Notes: generated by a model not told the origin, from the letters alone. DNA of 64,000 nucleotides from Streptomyces netropsis (GCF_014203545.1 NZ_JACHJG010000014.1:42258-106257), one strand, 5' to 3'. Counted from the first letter of the stretch, positions 1 to 9,195 are shown. A program made the numbers and translations.

Positions 1-84
1 ACTCTGGTCGGGCTCAGCAAAGAACAGATGGCGGACCGGATGACCGCACGCAGCCGCCGGGCGTCCGCAGGGGGCGGGGCATGA
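1..84 (+). CDS. C-terminal end of upstream lipid/polyketide synthase-cluster gene (partial)
   Basis: Only the last 27 codons of this gene are inside the window. They read in frame from base 1 and stop at TGA 82-84, which overlaps the ATG of the next gene in an ATGA. The tail contains GLSKEQMADRMTARSRR and is basic and Ala/Gly-rich, with no recognisable domain. The overlap and the pfaC/pfaD-like genes that follow suggest it is an upstream subunit (ketosynthase, acyltransferase or ACP-bearing) of the same PUFA-synthase-like operon. That identity is inferred from position only. Confidence 0.55.
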   Translation, partial: TLVGLSKEQMADRMTARSRRASAGGGA

Positions 85-2363
85 CGGGCTCGGGAACGAC
101 GGACGAGCTCGGCTTCGACGGTGTCCCGTTCGCCGAGCTGTACGGCGAATCCGCTGCGGTTCCACCGGGCGGCATCGGCAGCAGCACCGCCGCGTCGTCG
201 GACCGGCCCACGCCGACGGAGCCGGCCCGGCGCATGGCACGGCAAGTACAGCGCGCCCACGCCTCCGTGCTCCAAGCACACCGGGCGATCAGCGCCCGGC
301 AGGCCCTCCTCGCCGGGGCCGGTACGTCCACGGGGCCGCGGTACGACCCTCGCGCGTGGGCGCGGCTGGGCGGCGCGTTGGCGGTGCTACGGGCGGGGGC
401 GGCCCGGCTGCCGGACGCCGCCGCGCCAGGTGTGTACGAGGTGACCTGGCGGGGCCGGGTGCCGACGGAACCGACCGGGCTCCATGCCCACCTCACCGGC
501 CCCGGCTCGACCGGCGCCCTCTGCCTTGTCCACGACGGCGACCGGCAGCCCGTCGCCTCGATCGAGCGGAGCACGGCAGGGCTGTCCGAAGAGGAACCGA
601 CGCAGCGTCATATCCACGGGATTCCCGCGGAGTTCCGGCCCCTCGCGCGCACCGCCGTTCATCGGCTGTCCGCGCCCGGGCTCGACGCGCTCGCCGCCGG
701 GGACATCGCCGGTGTCTTCGGCGACGCCTTCGACCAAGACGGCTTGGAGCCGGAATGCCTGCCCGAGCGATGGCCCGCCCGCCTGCTGGAGGAGATCTCC
801 GTCATCGAACCGGGCGGCGGCCCGTACGCCCAAGGGCTGCTCGCCGCGTCCGCCCGTATCGAGGCCGCCTGCGACACCGAACCGGTGTGGCCGTGGCTGG
901 TCGCGGCGGCCACCGAGGCGCTGCGGGTGTACGTCTTCCACCAGGGCCTGCACCTGTGCCTGCCCGGGGCGCGGGTGGTTCCCTCCGAGGACGGCCCCAT
1001 GAGGGTCGAGGTGCTCGACTCCGCGGCGGCGCGCGCGAGCGAACTGCGGTTCGCGGTCGAGGTGACCGGACTCGGCCTGGCGCCCCGCCCGTACGCGACG
1101 GCCGACTGCCGGGTCACCGCGGCCGGGCGGACGGTGGCCCGGCTGCGGGACATCGGCGTGACCGTCCTGGAGCGGCCCGGTGCCGACGTCATGCCGCACC
1201 CCGAGCGGCTCAGCTGCCGTAGGTCGCCGACGGGCGCCCGGGTGGCCGTCAACGAACTGCACATCGCGCAGGCGGTGGAAGACGATCCGGCGGAGGTGTT
1301 CGCCGCGTACGGTGCGCGGCCCACCGCGACCGCGACCCGGCCCCGGCTGCCCCGCGGCGACCTGCGGATGGTGGACCGCTGCACGCGCGCCGACGCCGGC
1401 CCGGCACCGGACCGGCCCGGCGGCAGGCTGACCGCCGAGTACGACGTCCCGGCCGGTCCCTGGTACTGCCGGGAGAACGGTGACACCGGCGTACCGCCGT
1501 TCGCTCTGATGGAGATGGCGCTCCAGCCCCTGGGGCTGCTCGGCGGGCTGACCGGTATGACATGGGAGTACCCCGAGCAGGACTTCGTGTGCCGCAATCT
1601 CGAAGGACGGGCCAGGCTGGTCCGCGAGGTGGACCCCCGCGCGGTGACGGTAGGTCAGGATGTGGTCCTGCGCTCGTCCGTGCCGCTCCCGGGGGCGGTG
1701 ATCCAGCGCTCCGACTTCGAGCTGAGCACCGACGGCGAGGCGTTCTGCGTCGGCGAGGCGACGCACGGCTACTTCACCGCCGAGGTGCTGGGCGCCCAAC
1801 AGGGGCTGGACGGCGGTACATACGTCGCGCCGTGGCTGGAACGCCGGTCCCAGAGCCCGACCGGGGCACTTCGGCTGGACCTGCGTGACGACACCCGCGT
1901 GGGCACCGGCCGGCTGGCGCTGCTCGAAGACGTGGTCGTGGTGCCCGGTGGCGGTGACCACGGCGCCGGATACGTGTGGTGCGACAAATCGGTGCGCGAC
2001 GACGACTGGTTCTTCGAGCAGCACTTCCCCCACGACCCGGTGCTGCCCGGATCGGTCGGGGTGCAGATGCTCTTCCAGGCCGTACAGGCGTGCGCCGTGC
2101 ACACCGGACTCGTCGACCACCTGCCGAGCCCCCGGTTCGCGCTCGCGGTCGGCGAGGAACTGCGGTGGTCCTACCGGGGCCAGATCCTGCGCCACCACCG
2201 GCGGGTGCGCGGCGAGGCGCACATCCGCGAGGTGCGGCGGGAGCGCGACCGGCTGCTCGTGCTCGCGGACGGCAGCGTATGGCGTGACGACCTGCGGATC
2301 TATCACGTGGACAACATCGCCTTGGCCGTCCGGCCCGGGGCGGGGCGGGAGGCCGGGCGATGA
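81..2363 (+). CDS. PfaC-like hotdog-fold dehydratase protein of a PUFA-synthase-type system
   Basis: This 760-residue protein resembles the dehydratase part of PfaC from polyunsaturated-fatty-acid/secondary-lipid synthases. In such systems FabA-like double-hotdog domains dehydrate the 3-hydroxyacyl-ACP intermediate. The clearest motif is HFPHDPVLPGS near residues 648-658, the His/Asp active-site signature of FabA-type dehydratases. An earlier hotdog region (about 220-380) starts with LLEEISVIEPGGG but has PVWPW where the active-site motif should be, so it looks degenerate. A middle region (about 450-600) carries the MEMALQPLGLLGG helix typical of the family. It overlaps the upstream gene and pfaD by ATGA on each side, indicating translational coupling. 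The product (fatty acid, polyene or aryl lipid) cannot be told from this fragment. Confidence 0.82.
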   Translation: MTGSGTTDELGFDGVPFAELYGESAAVPPGGIGSSTAASSDRPTPTEPARRMARQVQRAHASVLQAHRAISARQALLAGAGTSTGPRYDPRAWARLGGALAVLRAGAARLPDAAAPGVYEVTWRGRVPTEPTGLHAHLTGPGSTGALCLVHDGDRQPVASIERSTAGLSEEEPTQRHIHGIPAEFRPLARTAVHRLSAPGLDALAAGDIAGVFGDAFDQDGLEPECLPERWPARLLEEISVIEPGGGPYAQGLLAASARIEAACDTEPVWPWLVAAATEALRVYVFHQGLHLCLPGARVVPSEDGPMRVEVLDSAAARASELRFAVEVTGLGLAPRPYATADCRVTAAGRTVARLRDIGVTVLERPGADVMPHPERLSCRRSPTGARVAVNELHIAQAVEDDPAEVFAAYGARPTATATRPRLPRGDLRMVDRCTRADAGPAPDRPGGRLTAEYDVPAGPWYCRENGDTGVPPFALMEMALQPLGLLGGLTGMTWEYPEQDFVCRNLEGRARLVREVDPRAVTVGQDVVLRSSVPLPGAVIQRSDFELSTDGEAFCVGEATHGYFTAEVLGAQQGLDGGTYVAPWLERRSQSPTGALRLDLRDDTRVGTGRLALLEDVVVVPGGGDHGAGYVWCDKSVRDDDWFFEQHFPHDPVLPGSVGVQMLFQAVQACAVHTGLVDHLPSPRFALAVGEELRWSYRGQILRHHRRVRGEAHIREVRRERDRLLVLADGSVWRDDLRIYHVDNIALAVRPGAGREAGR

Positions 2364-3952
2364 CCGTGCACCACGACGCGGACGGCGTGTACGCGGTCCT
2401 CTCCTCGCTCGATCTCCCGTGCTACGTCGTCGCCGTCGGCGGGCGGGTGGGGGCCACCCACGAGCGTCCCGCGCCGGGCTCCGCCATCACCCTGCTCGCC
2501 GCGGCCGGTCCGCTGCCGCCCCACCGCCTCGGCTCGGCTGCCTTCGCGCGCCACCACGGTGTGCGCTCCGCCTACATGGCGGGCGCGATGGCCGGCGGCA
2601 TCTCCGGCGAGGACCTCGTCGTCGCGCTGTCCCGCGCCGGTCATCTCGCCTCCTTCGGGTCCGCCGGTCTGCCCGCATCCCGGCTGCGGGAGGCGCTCGG
2701 ACAGCTGGAGAACCGGCTCGGCGACGCTTCGTACGCCTGCAACCTGATCCACAGCCCCATGGCGCCGGAGGCGGAACGGACCTGCGTGGACCTCTGCCTG
2801 CGCCACCGCGTGCGCTGTGTGGAGGCGTCCGCCTTCGTCCAGCTCACCCCGGACCTGGTGCGCTACCGCCTCACGGGACTGCGCACCGACCCCGGCGGCG
2901 GTGTCCGCGCGGGGCACCGGGTCATCGCCAAGATCTCCCGCCCCGAGACCGCGGAGCTGTTCCTGCGGCCGGCCCCCGAAGAGCTCGTCGCCGAACTGCT
3001 GGCCCGCGGCGGGATCACGGCCGAGCAGGCAACCCTCGCCCGTTCGGTGCCGATGGCCGACGACATCACCGTGGAAGCCGATTCCGGGGGCCACACCGAC
3101 CGTCGGCCGCTGACCGTGCTCCTCCCGGCCATCGCTCGGCTGCGCGACCGGCTCGGCCGCCCGCACCCCGGTGGTGACCCGGTGCGCCTCGGCGCGGCCG
3201 GAGGCATCGGCACCCCCCGCGCCGTCGCCGCCGCGCTCGCCCTCGGCGCGGACTACGTCGTCACCGGCTCGGTCAACCAGGGCAGCGTCGAGGCCGGGAC
3301 CTCGCCGTCCGTCAAGCGGCTGCTGGCCGAAGCGGGCCTGGCCGACTGCGTCATGGCGCCGGCCGCGGACATGTTCGAGCAGGGCGTCACCGTGCAGGTC
3401 CTCGGCCGGGGCACGCTCTTCCCGAGCCGCGCCGGGCGGCTGTACCGGCTGTACCGCGACCACCCCGGACTGGACTCCCTGCCCGCCGTCGAACAGCGGC
3501 GCCTGGAGCGGACCTTCGGGATGTCCGTGGACCGGGTGTGGCAGGAGACCACCGACTACCTGAAGGATCGTCACCCCGAACGGCTCGTCCGGGCACAGCA
3601 GGACCCCAAGCACCGGATGGCCATGGTCTTCCGCTGGTACCTGGCCATGGCCTCACGATGGGCGACCTCAGGGGTGGACGACCGTGCCGAGGACTGGCAG
3701 ATCTGGTGCGGGCCGGCGATGGGCGCGTTCAACGACTGGACCGCGGACAGCGCACTGGCCGCCCCCGAACGCCGTCACGTCACCGCCATCGCCGAACACC
3801 TCCTGCGCGGCGCCGCCTACCACCGCCGACTGGACCAACTGCGCGCCGCGGGCGTACGGATCCCCGACAGCTGCGCCGAATACCGACTGCCCGCACCGCC
3901 GGTACCGCGACAGGCCGGGGTGCGTGACACCGCGCCCCGTGCCCGTCGCTGA
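2360..3952 (+). CDS. pfaD: PfaD-like FMN enoyl reductase
   Basis: A 530-residue protein of the PfaD/nitronate-monooxygenase-like TIM-barrel family. In PUFA and related polyketide systems it acts in trans as the enoyl-ACP reductase. The N-terminal half holds MAGAMAGGISGEDLV and the C-terminal half the FMN phosphate-binding stretch AAGGIGTPRAVAAALALGAD followed by YVVTGSVNQG (about residues 275-310). The later GTLFPSRAGRLYRLYRDH and FRWYLAMASRWA segments are typical of PfaD rather than of plain nitronate monooxygenases. Its ATG overlaps the pfaC-like stop. It is the last gene of the operon; the next gene is convergent 23 bases away. Confidence 0.88.
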   Translation: MTVHHDADGVYAVLSSLDLPCYVVAVGGRVGATHERPAPGSAITLLAAAGPLPPHRLGSAAFARHHGVRSAYMAGAMAGGISGEDLVVALSRAGHLASFGSAGLPASRLREALGQLENRLGDASYACNLIHSPMAPEAERTCVDLCLRHRVRCVEASAFVQLTPDLVRYRLTGLRTDPGGGVRAGHRVIAKISRPETAELFLRPAPEELVAELLARGGITAEQATLARSVPMADDITVEADSGGHTDRRPLTVLLPAIARLRDRLGRPHPGGDPVRLGAAGGIGTPRAVAAALALGADYVVTGSVNQGSVEAGTSPSVKRLLAEAGLADCVMAPAADMFEQGVTVQVLGRGTLFPSRAGRLYRLYRDHPGLDSLPAVEQRRLERTFGMSVDRVWQETTDYLKDRHPERLVRAQQDPKHRMAMVFRWYLAMASRWATSGVDDRAEDWQIWCGPAMGAFNDWTADSALAAPERRHVTAIAEHLLRGAAYHRRLDQLRAAGVRIPDSCAEYRLPAPPVPRQAGVRDTAPRARR

Positions 3953-3975
3953 CGCCCGCGCCCGCTAGTTCGCGG

Positions 3976-4617
3976 TCAGCCGACGCCGAGGCGGCCACGT
4001 CCTTCGACGCGGCCGAGACCGCGCGTGAGACACGTCCTGACGTCGTTGGTGGGAACCGCGGTGCCGGAGAACGAGCGACCTGCCATGAGGCCGGAGGTCA
4101 CCCTGCCGCCGAGGAAGGAGTCGAGGGGCGTGTAACCCTGCCGGCCCCCGGAGGCGGGCCGCACGACGGACCGTCCGACGACGCCACCGGTGCGGTTCGC
4201 GCCCGTGTACCAGGTGATGGTGCCGCTGCCCTTGACGCCCGTCGCCCCGGAGCAGTTCGCGAGGCCGCTGCCGCTCAGGGCGAGCCGCCCGGACCTGATC
4301 CGTGACTGCCTGCCGTCGGGGGAGACACAGCCGCTCAGGTGGACGGTGCCGCGGGCGGAGACGCGCCGGGGGGTGCCGGAGACGGCGGGCGACAGCGTGA
4401 TGCCGGGCGCCGTCCGCAGGGAGCACCTGAGCGTGCCGCCCGCCCGGACGGCGTCGGGTCCGGCCTGTGCGGACGGCCGTGCGGGTGTCTCGGCGTGACC
4501 CGGCGCGGTACCGGTCACGAGCAGGACGACCGCCGCTCCGGCGGCGGTCGCCACGTCGGCGCCGCGCCGCGCCCAGGCGGCAGCGGCGGCGCGGACGGTG
4601 TGAGCCCTACCGGGCAT
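3976..4617 (-). CDS. Secreted protein of unknown function
   Basis: A 213-residue protein starting MPGRAHTV, with an ideal AAGGAGGAG ribosome site upstream. It has an N-terminal signal peptide: a basic N-region, a hydrophobic stretch VATAAGAAVVLLVTG, and a likely cleavage site after GHAETPA near residue 38. The mature part is rich in Ser, Gly and Thr with three or four cysteines (around LRCSLR, SGCVS, ANCSG and RTCLT) that could form disulphides. GTITWYTGANRTGG suggests a beta-sandwich. I recognise no family. It is convergent with pfaD and divergent from the MmpL gene, with a 205-base spacer whose AT-rich patch (about 4718-4800) is the likely promoter zone for both. Confidence 0.7.
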   Translation of the reverse strand: MPGRAHTVRAAAAAWARRGADVATAAGAAVVLLVTGTAPGHAETPARPSAQAGPDAVRAGGTLRCSLRTAPGITLSPAVSGTPRRVSARGTVHLSGCVSPDGRQSRIRSGRLALSGSGLANCSGATGVKGSGTITWYTGANRTGGVVGRSVVRPASGGRQGYTPLDSFLGGRVTSGLMAGRSFSGTAVPTNDVRTCLTRGLGRVEGRGRLGVG

Positions 4618-4822
4618 GTGACTCCTCCTTGTGTCGCAACGGATCTTCGCCGCGACGGATGGTCGCGGTGAAGGGAAACGGGCGCTCCCGGTCGGGCAAG
4701 GTAGTCCAACCGCTCCCTGGATTGCCATAGTTCACCCAATTACTTACCCCATACGAGTAAAGTGCTGTTTGCCGGAACTGCTCGTATTTCGTCAGGATTG
4801 CCGCGTCGACGAAAGGACCCGC

Positions 4823-7150
4823 ATGCGAGGCGAACGTCCGGTGGCCGCCCCGAAGGCACGCGGAGGCGGTGCGGCCGGGTGGTCCGCCCGGCACCCGTGG
4901 TGGGTCCTGGTGACCGCGCTGGGGCTCGGTGCCCTGCTGGCGTTCGCCGCCCTCGGCGCTCCGGCCCGGCTGTCCAACGGCGGCTACATCGCCCACGGCA
5001 CCGAGGCGACGCGCGTCGAGAACGTGCTCACCCAGCGGTTCGGCGCGGGCATTCCGGACCTCGTGCTGCACGCGCGCGCCGCCGGGCCCGTCACCGGTCC
5101 CGAGGCGGCCGCGGCCGGGCGGGAGTTCGCCCGTCAGGTGGCCCGGCGGCCCGGGGTGCGCCAGGTCCTCTCCTACTGGACCGTCGGGGACGCCCGGCTG
5201 CTGAGCGAGGACGGGCACGCCGCCCTCGTCACCGTCGATCTCCACGGGGACGAGCACGCGACGGCCCGGCGCGCCGCGACGCTGGTGCCCGGGCTGACGG
5301 GCCGGCACGGGCCGCTGCGGGTCACCGCGACCGGTCCGGCGTGGGTCATGGCGCAGGCCACCGAACTCAGCGGACACGAGCTCGTCCGGGCCGAACTCAT
5401 CGGCGTACCGCTCGCCGTACTGGTGCTGCTCTTCGCCTTCGGCTCGCTGACCGCCGCCCTGCTGCCCGCGCTGGTCGGAGGGCTCGCGGTGGCCGGCACG
5501 TTCGCGGTGCTGCGGCTGCTGACCGCGCTCCTGCCCGTCTCCGCCTTCGCGTCGAACATCACCACGGCGCTCGGCTTCGGCCTGGCCGTCGACTACGGGC
5601 TCTTCGTCGTCACGCGCTACCGGGAGGAACTGGCCGCCGGCGCCGACCCCGGCCGAGCCGTCATCCGCACCATGCGCACGGCCGGCCGCACCGTGAGCTA
5701 CTCCGCGGCCACCGTCGTCGTCTGTCTGAGCGCGCTCCTGCTCTTCCCGCAGGGATTCCTGCGCTCCCTGGCCGTCGCGGGGGTGAGCGTGGTGGTGCTG
5801 GCGGCGGCCACGACCGCGCTGGTCCTGCCCGCTCTGCTCTCCGTCGTCGGCACCCGCATCGACCGAGGTGACGTCTTCGCGCCCCTGCGCCGAGCCCGGC
5901 GCGGCGACGGCACGTCGCCGTGGCATCGCGCCGCGCGCGCCGCCACGGCGCGACCGGTGCTGTCCGGTGGCTGCGCGGTGCTCTTCCTGGCGACGCTCGC
6001 CCTGCCCTTCGCGCACGTCCGCTTCGGCGTCGCGGACGAGCGCGTCCTGCCCGAGCGGGTCGAGTCGCACGCCACCGCCGTCACGGTGGAGCGGGACTTC
6101 GACCTGCCGTGGAACCGCACCCTGACCGTGCTCCTGCCAGAAGTCGACGCCGTGGACCAGGAGGCGGAACTGGACGCGTACGCCCGCCGCGTCTCCGCCC
6201 TCCCCACGGTGGACCGGGTCTCCACCGGCCTCGGTGCCTACGACGACGGCCGGCTCACCGAGGGCCCGCGCGTCGGCTCGCTCGCCCACATCACCCAGGG
6301 CGCGACCTGGCTGGCCGTGACCGGCAGCGGAACGCCCGAGCAGGACGAGCGCCTGGTCGAGGAGCTACGCGCCCTGCCGTCCCCCGGGCCACACCTCGTC
6401 GGGGGCCGACCCGCCCGGGTGCTCGACACCAAGGACGCCGTCTTCGCCGCCCTGCCGAAGGCGGCGGCCGTCGTCATCGGCGGGGTCCTCCTGCTGCTGT
6501 TCCTCTTCACCGGCTCGGTCCTCATCCCCGTCAAAGCGGTGCTCATGGGGGTGATGAGCCTGACCGCGAGTTTCGGAGCCATGGTCCACGTCTTCCAGGA
6601 CGGGCACCTGCGTGGCCTCCTCGGCGACTTCACCGTCACGGGGGAACTGGAGACCTCCATGCCCGTCCTGGTCTTCGGCGCGGCCTTCGCGCTCTCCGTG
6701 GACTACGAACTGTTCCTCGTCTCCCGGATCCAGGAGGAGTACCGGGCCTCGGGCGACCACCGCGGCGCCGTGGTGAACGGCGTCGCCCGCACCGGCAAAA
6801 TGATCACGACCGCTTCGGTGATCTTCGCCGTCGCGCTCCTTCCCCTGGTCGCCTCCGAGATCACGCTGCTCAAACTCATCGGATGCGGACTGGCGACGGC
6901 GGTCCTGGTCGACGCCACCGTCGTCCGGGGCGTGCTCGTGCCCGCCTTCATGCGGCTGACCGGTCACGCCAACTGGTGGGCGCCCCGCCCGCTCGCCGTT
7001 CTCCATCGACGGCTGGGCGCGGACCGGTGGCACGTCCCGCCGCCCCGGCCCGCGGACGTGCCGGCCGCCCGGCACCTCACCGCGGATGGGCGGCCGTACG
7101 AGGCGGCCGGCCTGGACTCCGGCCGGGCGTCACGAGAGGGACCGCCCTGA
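4823..7150 (+). CDS. MmpL-family RND transporter
   Basis: A 775-residue inner-membrane transporter with two repeated halves, each a transmembrane helix, a large extracytoplasmic loop and a five-helix bundle. Helix 1 is near residues 26-45 (WWVLVTALGLGALLAF). Conserved MmpL elements are visible: FGLAVDYGLFVVTRYREEL in half one and FGAAFALSVDYELFLVSRIQEEY in half two, whose Asp-Tyr pairs belong to the proton-relay region. The ATG at 4823 was chosen for its GAAAGGA ribosome site and for family length. Relatives export lipids or hydrophobic metabolites, so it could move the product of the neighbouring lipid synthase, but nothing proves that. Its 3' end overlaps the convergent chelatase gene by 74 bases. 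Confidence 0.9.
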   Translation: MRGERPVAAPKARGGGAAGWSARHPWWVLVTALGLGALLAFAALGAPARLSNGGYIAHGTEATRVENVLTQRFGAGIPDLVLHARAAGPVTGPEAAAAGREFARQVARRPGVRQVLSYWTVGDARLLSEDGHAALVTVDLHGDEHATARRAATLVPGLTGRHGPLRVTATGPAWVMAQATELSGHELVRAELIGVPLAVLVLLFAFGSLTAALLPALVGGLAVAGTFAVLRLLTALLPVSAFASNITTALGFGLAVDYGLFVVTRYREELAAGADPGRAVIRTMRTAGRTVSYSAATVVVCLSALLLFPQGFLRSLAVAGVSVVVLAAATTALVLPALLSVVGTRIDRGDVFAPLRRARRGDGTSPWHRAARAATARPVLSGGCAVLFLATLALPFAHVRFGVADERVLPERVESHATAVTVERDFDLPWNRTLTVLLPEVDAVDQEAELDAYARRVSALPTVDRVSTGLGAYDDGRLTEGPRVGSLAHITQGATWLAVTGSGTPEQDERLVEELRALPSPGPHLVGGRPARVLDTKDAVFAALPKAAAVVIGGVLLLLFLFTGSVLIPVKAVLMGVMSLTASFGAMVHVFQDGHLRGLLGDFTVTGELETSMPVLVFGAAFALSVDYELFLVSRIQEEYRASGDHRGAVVNGVARTGKMITTASVIFAVALLPLVASEITLLKLIGCGLATAVLVDATVVRGVLVPAFMRLTGHANWWAPRPLAVLHRRLGADRWHVPPPRPADVPAARHLTADGRPYEAAGLDSGRASREGPP

Positions 7151-7853
7151 AACAGGCCTCGTCGTAGCGGCGCAGCACCAAACGGGCCACCGTCTCGTGC
7201 GCGCCCAAGGGCGCGCAGGTGATGTTCGCGCCGCAGTCCGCCGCCCGCCGGGCGAAGAATCCGGGGGCCAGCAGATAGGGGGCCACCGCCGTGCACCGGT
7301 GGCCCCGCGCCCGTAGCGCGACGACGGCCTCGGCGGGCGTGGGGGACGCCCCGCCCAGATACGACGGCAGCACCGGGCACCCCAGCCGCACTCCGAGCAG
7401 CCGTGCCGCCTCGGCCGTCGCGGCGTTCGCCGCCGGGTCACGGGAGCCGGCGGCCGCGAGGACGACCGCCCCGCCCCGGGCGGTCCCGGGCCAGCCGGCC
7501 TCGCGCAGCCGGTCGCCGAGGGCCGTCGCGAGCAGCGGGTCCGGGCCGAGGACACGGGCCACGGGAGCCCGGCCGAAACCGGCCGCGGCCAGGGCGGCGG
7601 GGATGTCCGTACGGACGTGGTAGCCGGTTCCCAGCAGCAGCGGCACCACGACCGGGGTGCCGCGCAGATCGTCCAGCGTCTCCGCCAGTCCGGGATCGGC
7701 ATGGCCGAGGAAGCCGGCTCTCACCCGCAGGCCGGGACGCAACCCCCTTACCTGATCCAGGAGTTGACGGACAGTCCGGACGCCCGCCGGGTCTCGTGTG
7801 CCGTGGGCGACGGCGACCAGCACCGGCGTGCGCGCGGCGCGACCCGCGGTCAT
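7077..7853 (-). CDS. CbiX/SirB-type sirohydrochlorin chelatase-like protein
   Basis: A 258-residue protein with two tandem CbiX-like lobes. The first opens with VLVAVAHGTRDPAG, where His17 is the expected metal-binding residue, followed by VVVPLLLGTGYHVRTDIP, which supplies the second conserved His. The family inserts Fe or Co into sirohydrochlorin (or removes side chains from related tetrapyrroles), here most plausibly Fe for siroheme, the cofactor of the NirB encoded nearby. Its ATG overlaps the stop of the HemD-like gene (7850-7853), so the two are translationally coupled. The 3' end runs 74 bases into the convergent MmpL gene. The second lobe has YLLAPGFFARRA and appears to lack a matching His. 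Confidence 0.85.
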   Translation of the reverse strand: MTAGRAARTPVLVAVAHGTRDPAGVRTVRQLLDQVRGLRPGLRVRAGFLGHADPGLAETLDDLRGTPVVVPLLLGTGYHVRTDIPAALAAAGFGRAPVARVLGPDPLLATALGDRLREAGWPGTARGGAVVLAAAGSRDPAANAATAEAARLLGVRLGCPVLPSYLGGASPTPAEAVVALRARGHRCTAVAPYLLAPGFFARRAADCGANITCAPLGAHETVARLVLRRYDEACFRAVPLVTPGRSPGRPPRTAAHPR

Positions 7854-9004
7854 GCGTCACCCACCAGGCGGTAGCCGCGCTTGGGCACCGTACGGACCAG
7901 GTCCGCGTGCGGCCCCAGGGCCGACCGCAACCGGGCTACGGCCACCTCCACCGCGTGCTCGTCGGCGCGGGCGGCGTCCGGCCAGGCACGGCGCAGCAGC
8001 TCACCGCGGCTGAGCACATGGCCGTGCCGCTCGGCCAAGGCCCGCAGCACGGCCGCGAGCAGCGGCGGCAGCCACACCGCCGTGCCGTCGCGGAGCAGCG
8101 CGCTGCCCTGGAGCACCAACCGTCCGGGCGGGCGCAGGAGTTCCAGGCGGCCGCGCCCCGGCAGTACCTCACCGAGGGTCCGTACCAGCGAGCCCAGCCG
8201 GCCCCGCTCCGGGCAGTGCGGCCGGAGGCCGAGCTCCAGCAGGGGCCGCGCGCAGACCGTCCCGACACACACCCCCAGCACGTCCTCGCGCAGCGCCGCC
8301 ACCAGCGCGCCGTGGCGGCCGAGGGCGGCGGCCGTCTCCAGCAGGGCGACCACCGCCGGGGCACTGGTGAAGGTCAGGGCGTGCACCTCCCCGCGCACGG
8401 TCGCCTCCACCAGCCTCCGCAGCGCCTCCGGGTCCTGGGGCGGACCCCACCGGTAGACCGGCACCTCGATGACCTCTGCACCACGCTCGCGCAACGCCGA
8501 GGCGAAGCCGTCGAGCGGGGCGCCGTGTTCCTGGATCGCCACCCGCCGACCGCGCAGATCCCGGGCCAGCAGCCACGTCAACAGCTCGTGATTGGCCTCG
8601 GAATCGGGGGAGTAGGCCTCGTCCACACCGCTCGCCCGGACCGCCCCGGTGGCTTTCGGCCCACGGCTGATGACGGTGGCGCCACGGCACAGCCGGGTGA
8701 GCTCCGCCCCGATGCCCCATCCGTCGGCGGTGCTCATCCAGCCGCGCCAGCCCAGCCCCGTGGTGGCCACCACGTAGTCCAGCGGCCCCGCGAGACAGCG
8801 CTCGGTGGCCCGGCGCAGCGCCGTGTCGTCCTCGAGCGGGACGATGCTCAGCGCGGGCGCCTCGACGACCCGGGCACCGCGCCGGCGCAGCAGCGCCACC
8901 AGCTCCTCCCGGCGCCGCGCGGCCGTCACCCCGACGGTGAAGCCCGTCAGCTGCCCCACGGGCGAGTCGTTCGGCGACGCGGTGGCCGTGCGGGTAGTTC
9001 TCAT
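7850..9004 (-). CDS. Uroporphyrinogen-III synthase-like protein with C-terminal winged-helix domain
   Basis: A 384-residue two-domain protein. Residues about 1-265 resemble HemD (GFTVGVTAARRREELVALLR at the start, then a VVATTGLG segment and DEAYSPDSEANHELLTWLL). HemD closes hydroxymethylbilane to uroporphyrinogen III, the branch point to siroheme. Residues about 285-384 form an OmpR/PhoB-type winged helix (LSRGELLRRAWPDAARADEHAVEVAVARLR, then LVRTVPKRGYRLVG). Such HemD-DNA-binding fusions occur in actinomycetes beside nitrite-reductase genes, and the protein may be mainly a regulator. It heads a two-gene operon with the chelatase and is divergent from nasA, so it is well placed to act on the shared 9005-9195 region. 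Confidence 0.85.
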   Translation of the reverse strand: MRTTRTATASPNDSPVGQLTGFTVGVTAARRREELVALLRRRGARVVEAPALSIVPLEDDTALRRATERCLAGPLDYVVATTGLGWRGWMSTADGWGIGAELTRLCRGATVISRGPKATGAVRASGVDEAYSPDSEANHELLTWLLARDLRGRRVAIQEHGAPLDGFASALRERGAEVIEVPVYRWGPPQDPEALRRLVEATVRGEVHALTFTSAPAVVALLETAAALGRHGALVAALREDVLGVCVGTVCARPLLELGLRPHCPERGRLGSLVRTLGEVLPGRGRLELLRPPGRLVLQGSALLRDGTAVWLPPLLAAVLRALAERHGHVLSRGELLRRAWPDAARADEHAVEVAVARLRSALGPHADLVRTVPKRGYRLVGDA

Positions 9005-9049
9005 GTGTGCAGGCTGCGCGCCCGGTGTTTCCGCCGGATTGCCCGGCCG

Positions 9050-9065
9050 TCACACCCGGGTGAGA
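9050..9065. promoter_or_regulatory. Near-palindrome in the hemD/nasA divergent promoter region
   Basis: The sequence TCACACCCGGGTGAGA reads as an inverted repeat with one mismatched pair, centred between 9057 and 9058. It lies in the 191-base spacer between the divergent siroheme branch and the nitrate-assimilation operon. It looks like an operator for a dimeric regulator. It does not match the GlnR box (GTnAC-n6-GAAAC) well, although GTCAC and GAGAAC flank it. The HemD-winged-helix protein encoded next door is an obvious candidate ligand; this is inference. Confidence 0.4.
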
Positions 9066-9195
9066 ACCCGCGGCCGCTTTGTTACGGCACATGTCGTGGT
9101 CATCACCGAGCCTCCCGGGACGTATGAAGAGCCCGTACCCCGCGCGCAACACCGCGGACGCCGCCGTGAAACGGCCGGGGGCGAACGTGGTCGGC

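Noticed and set aside
387..2306. 639-codon minus-strand frame across the PfaC-like gene
   Set aside because: Antisense shadow of a protein with a clear dehydratase motif; no ribosome site or domain.
9049..9067. GlnR box in the nasA promoter
   Set aside because: GTCAC and GAGAAC are present but spacing and bases do not fit GTnAC-n6-GAAAC, so only a palindrome is claimed.
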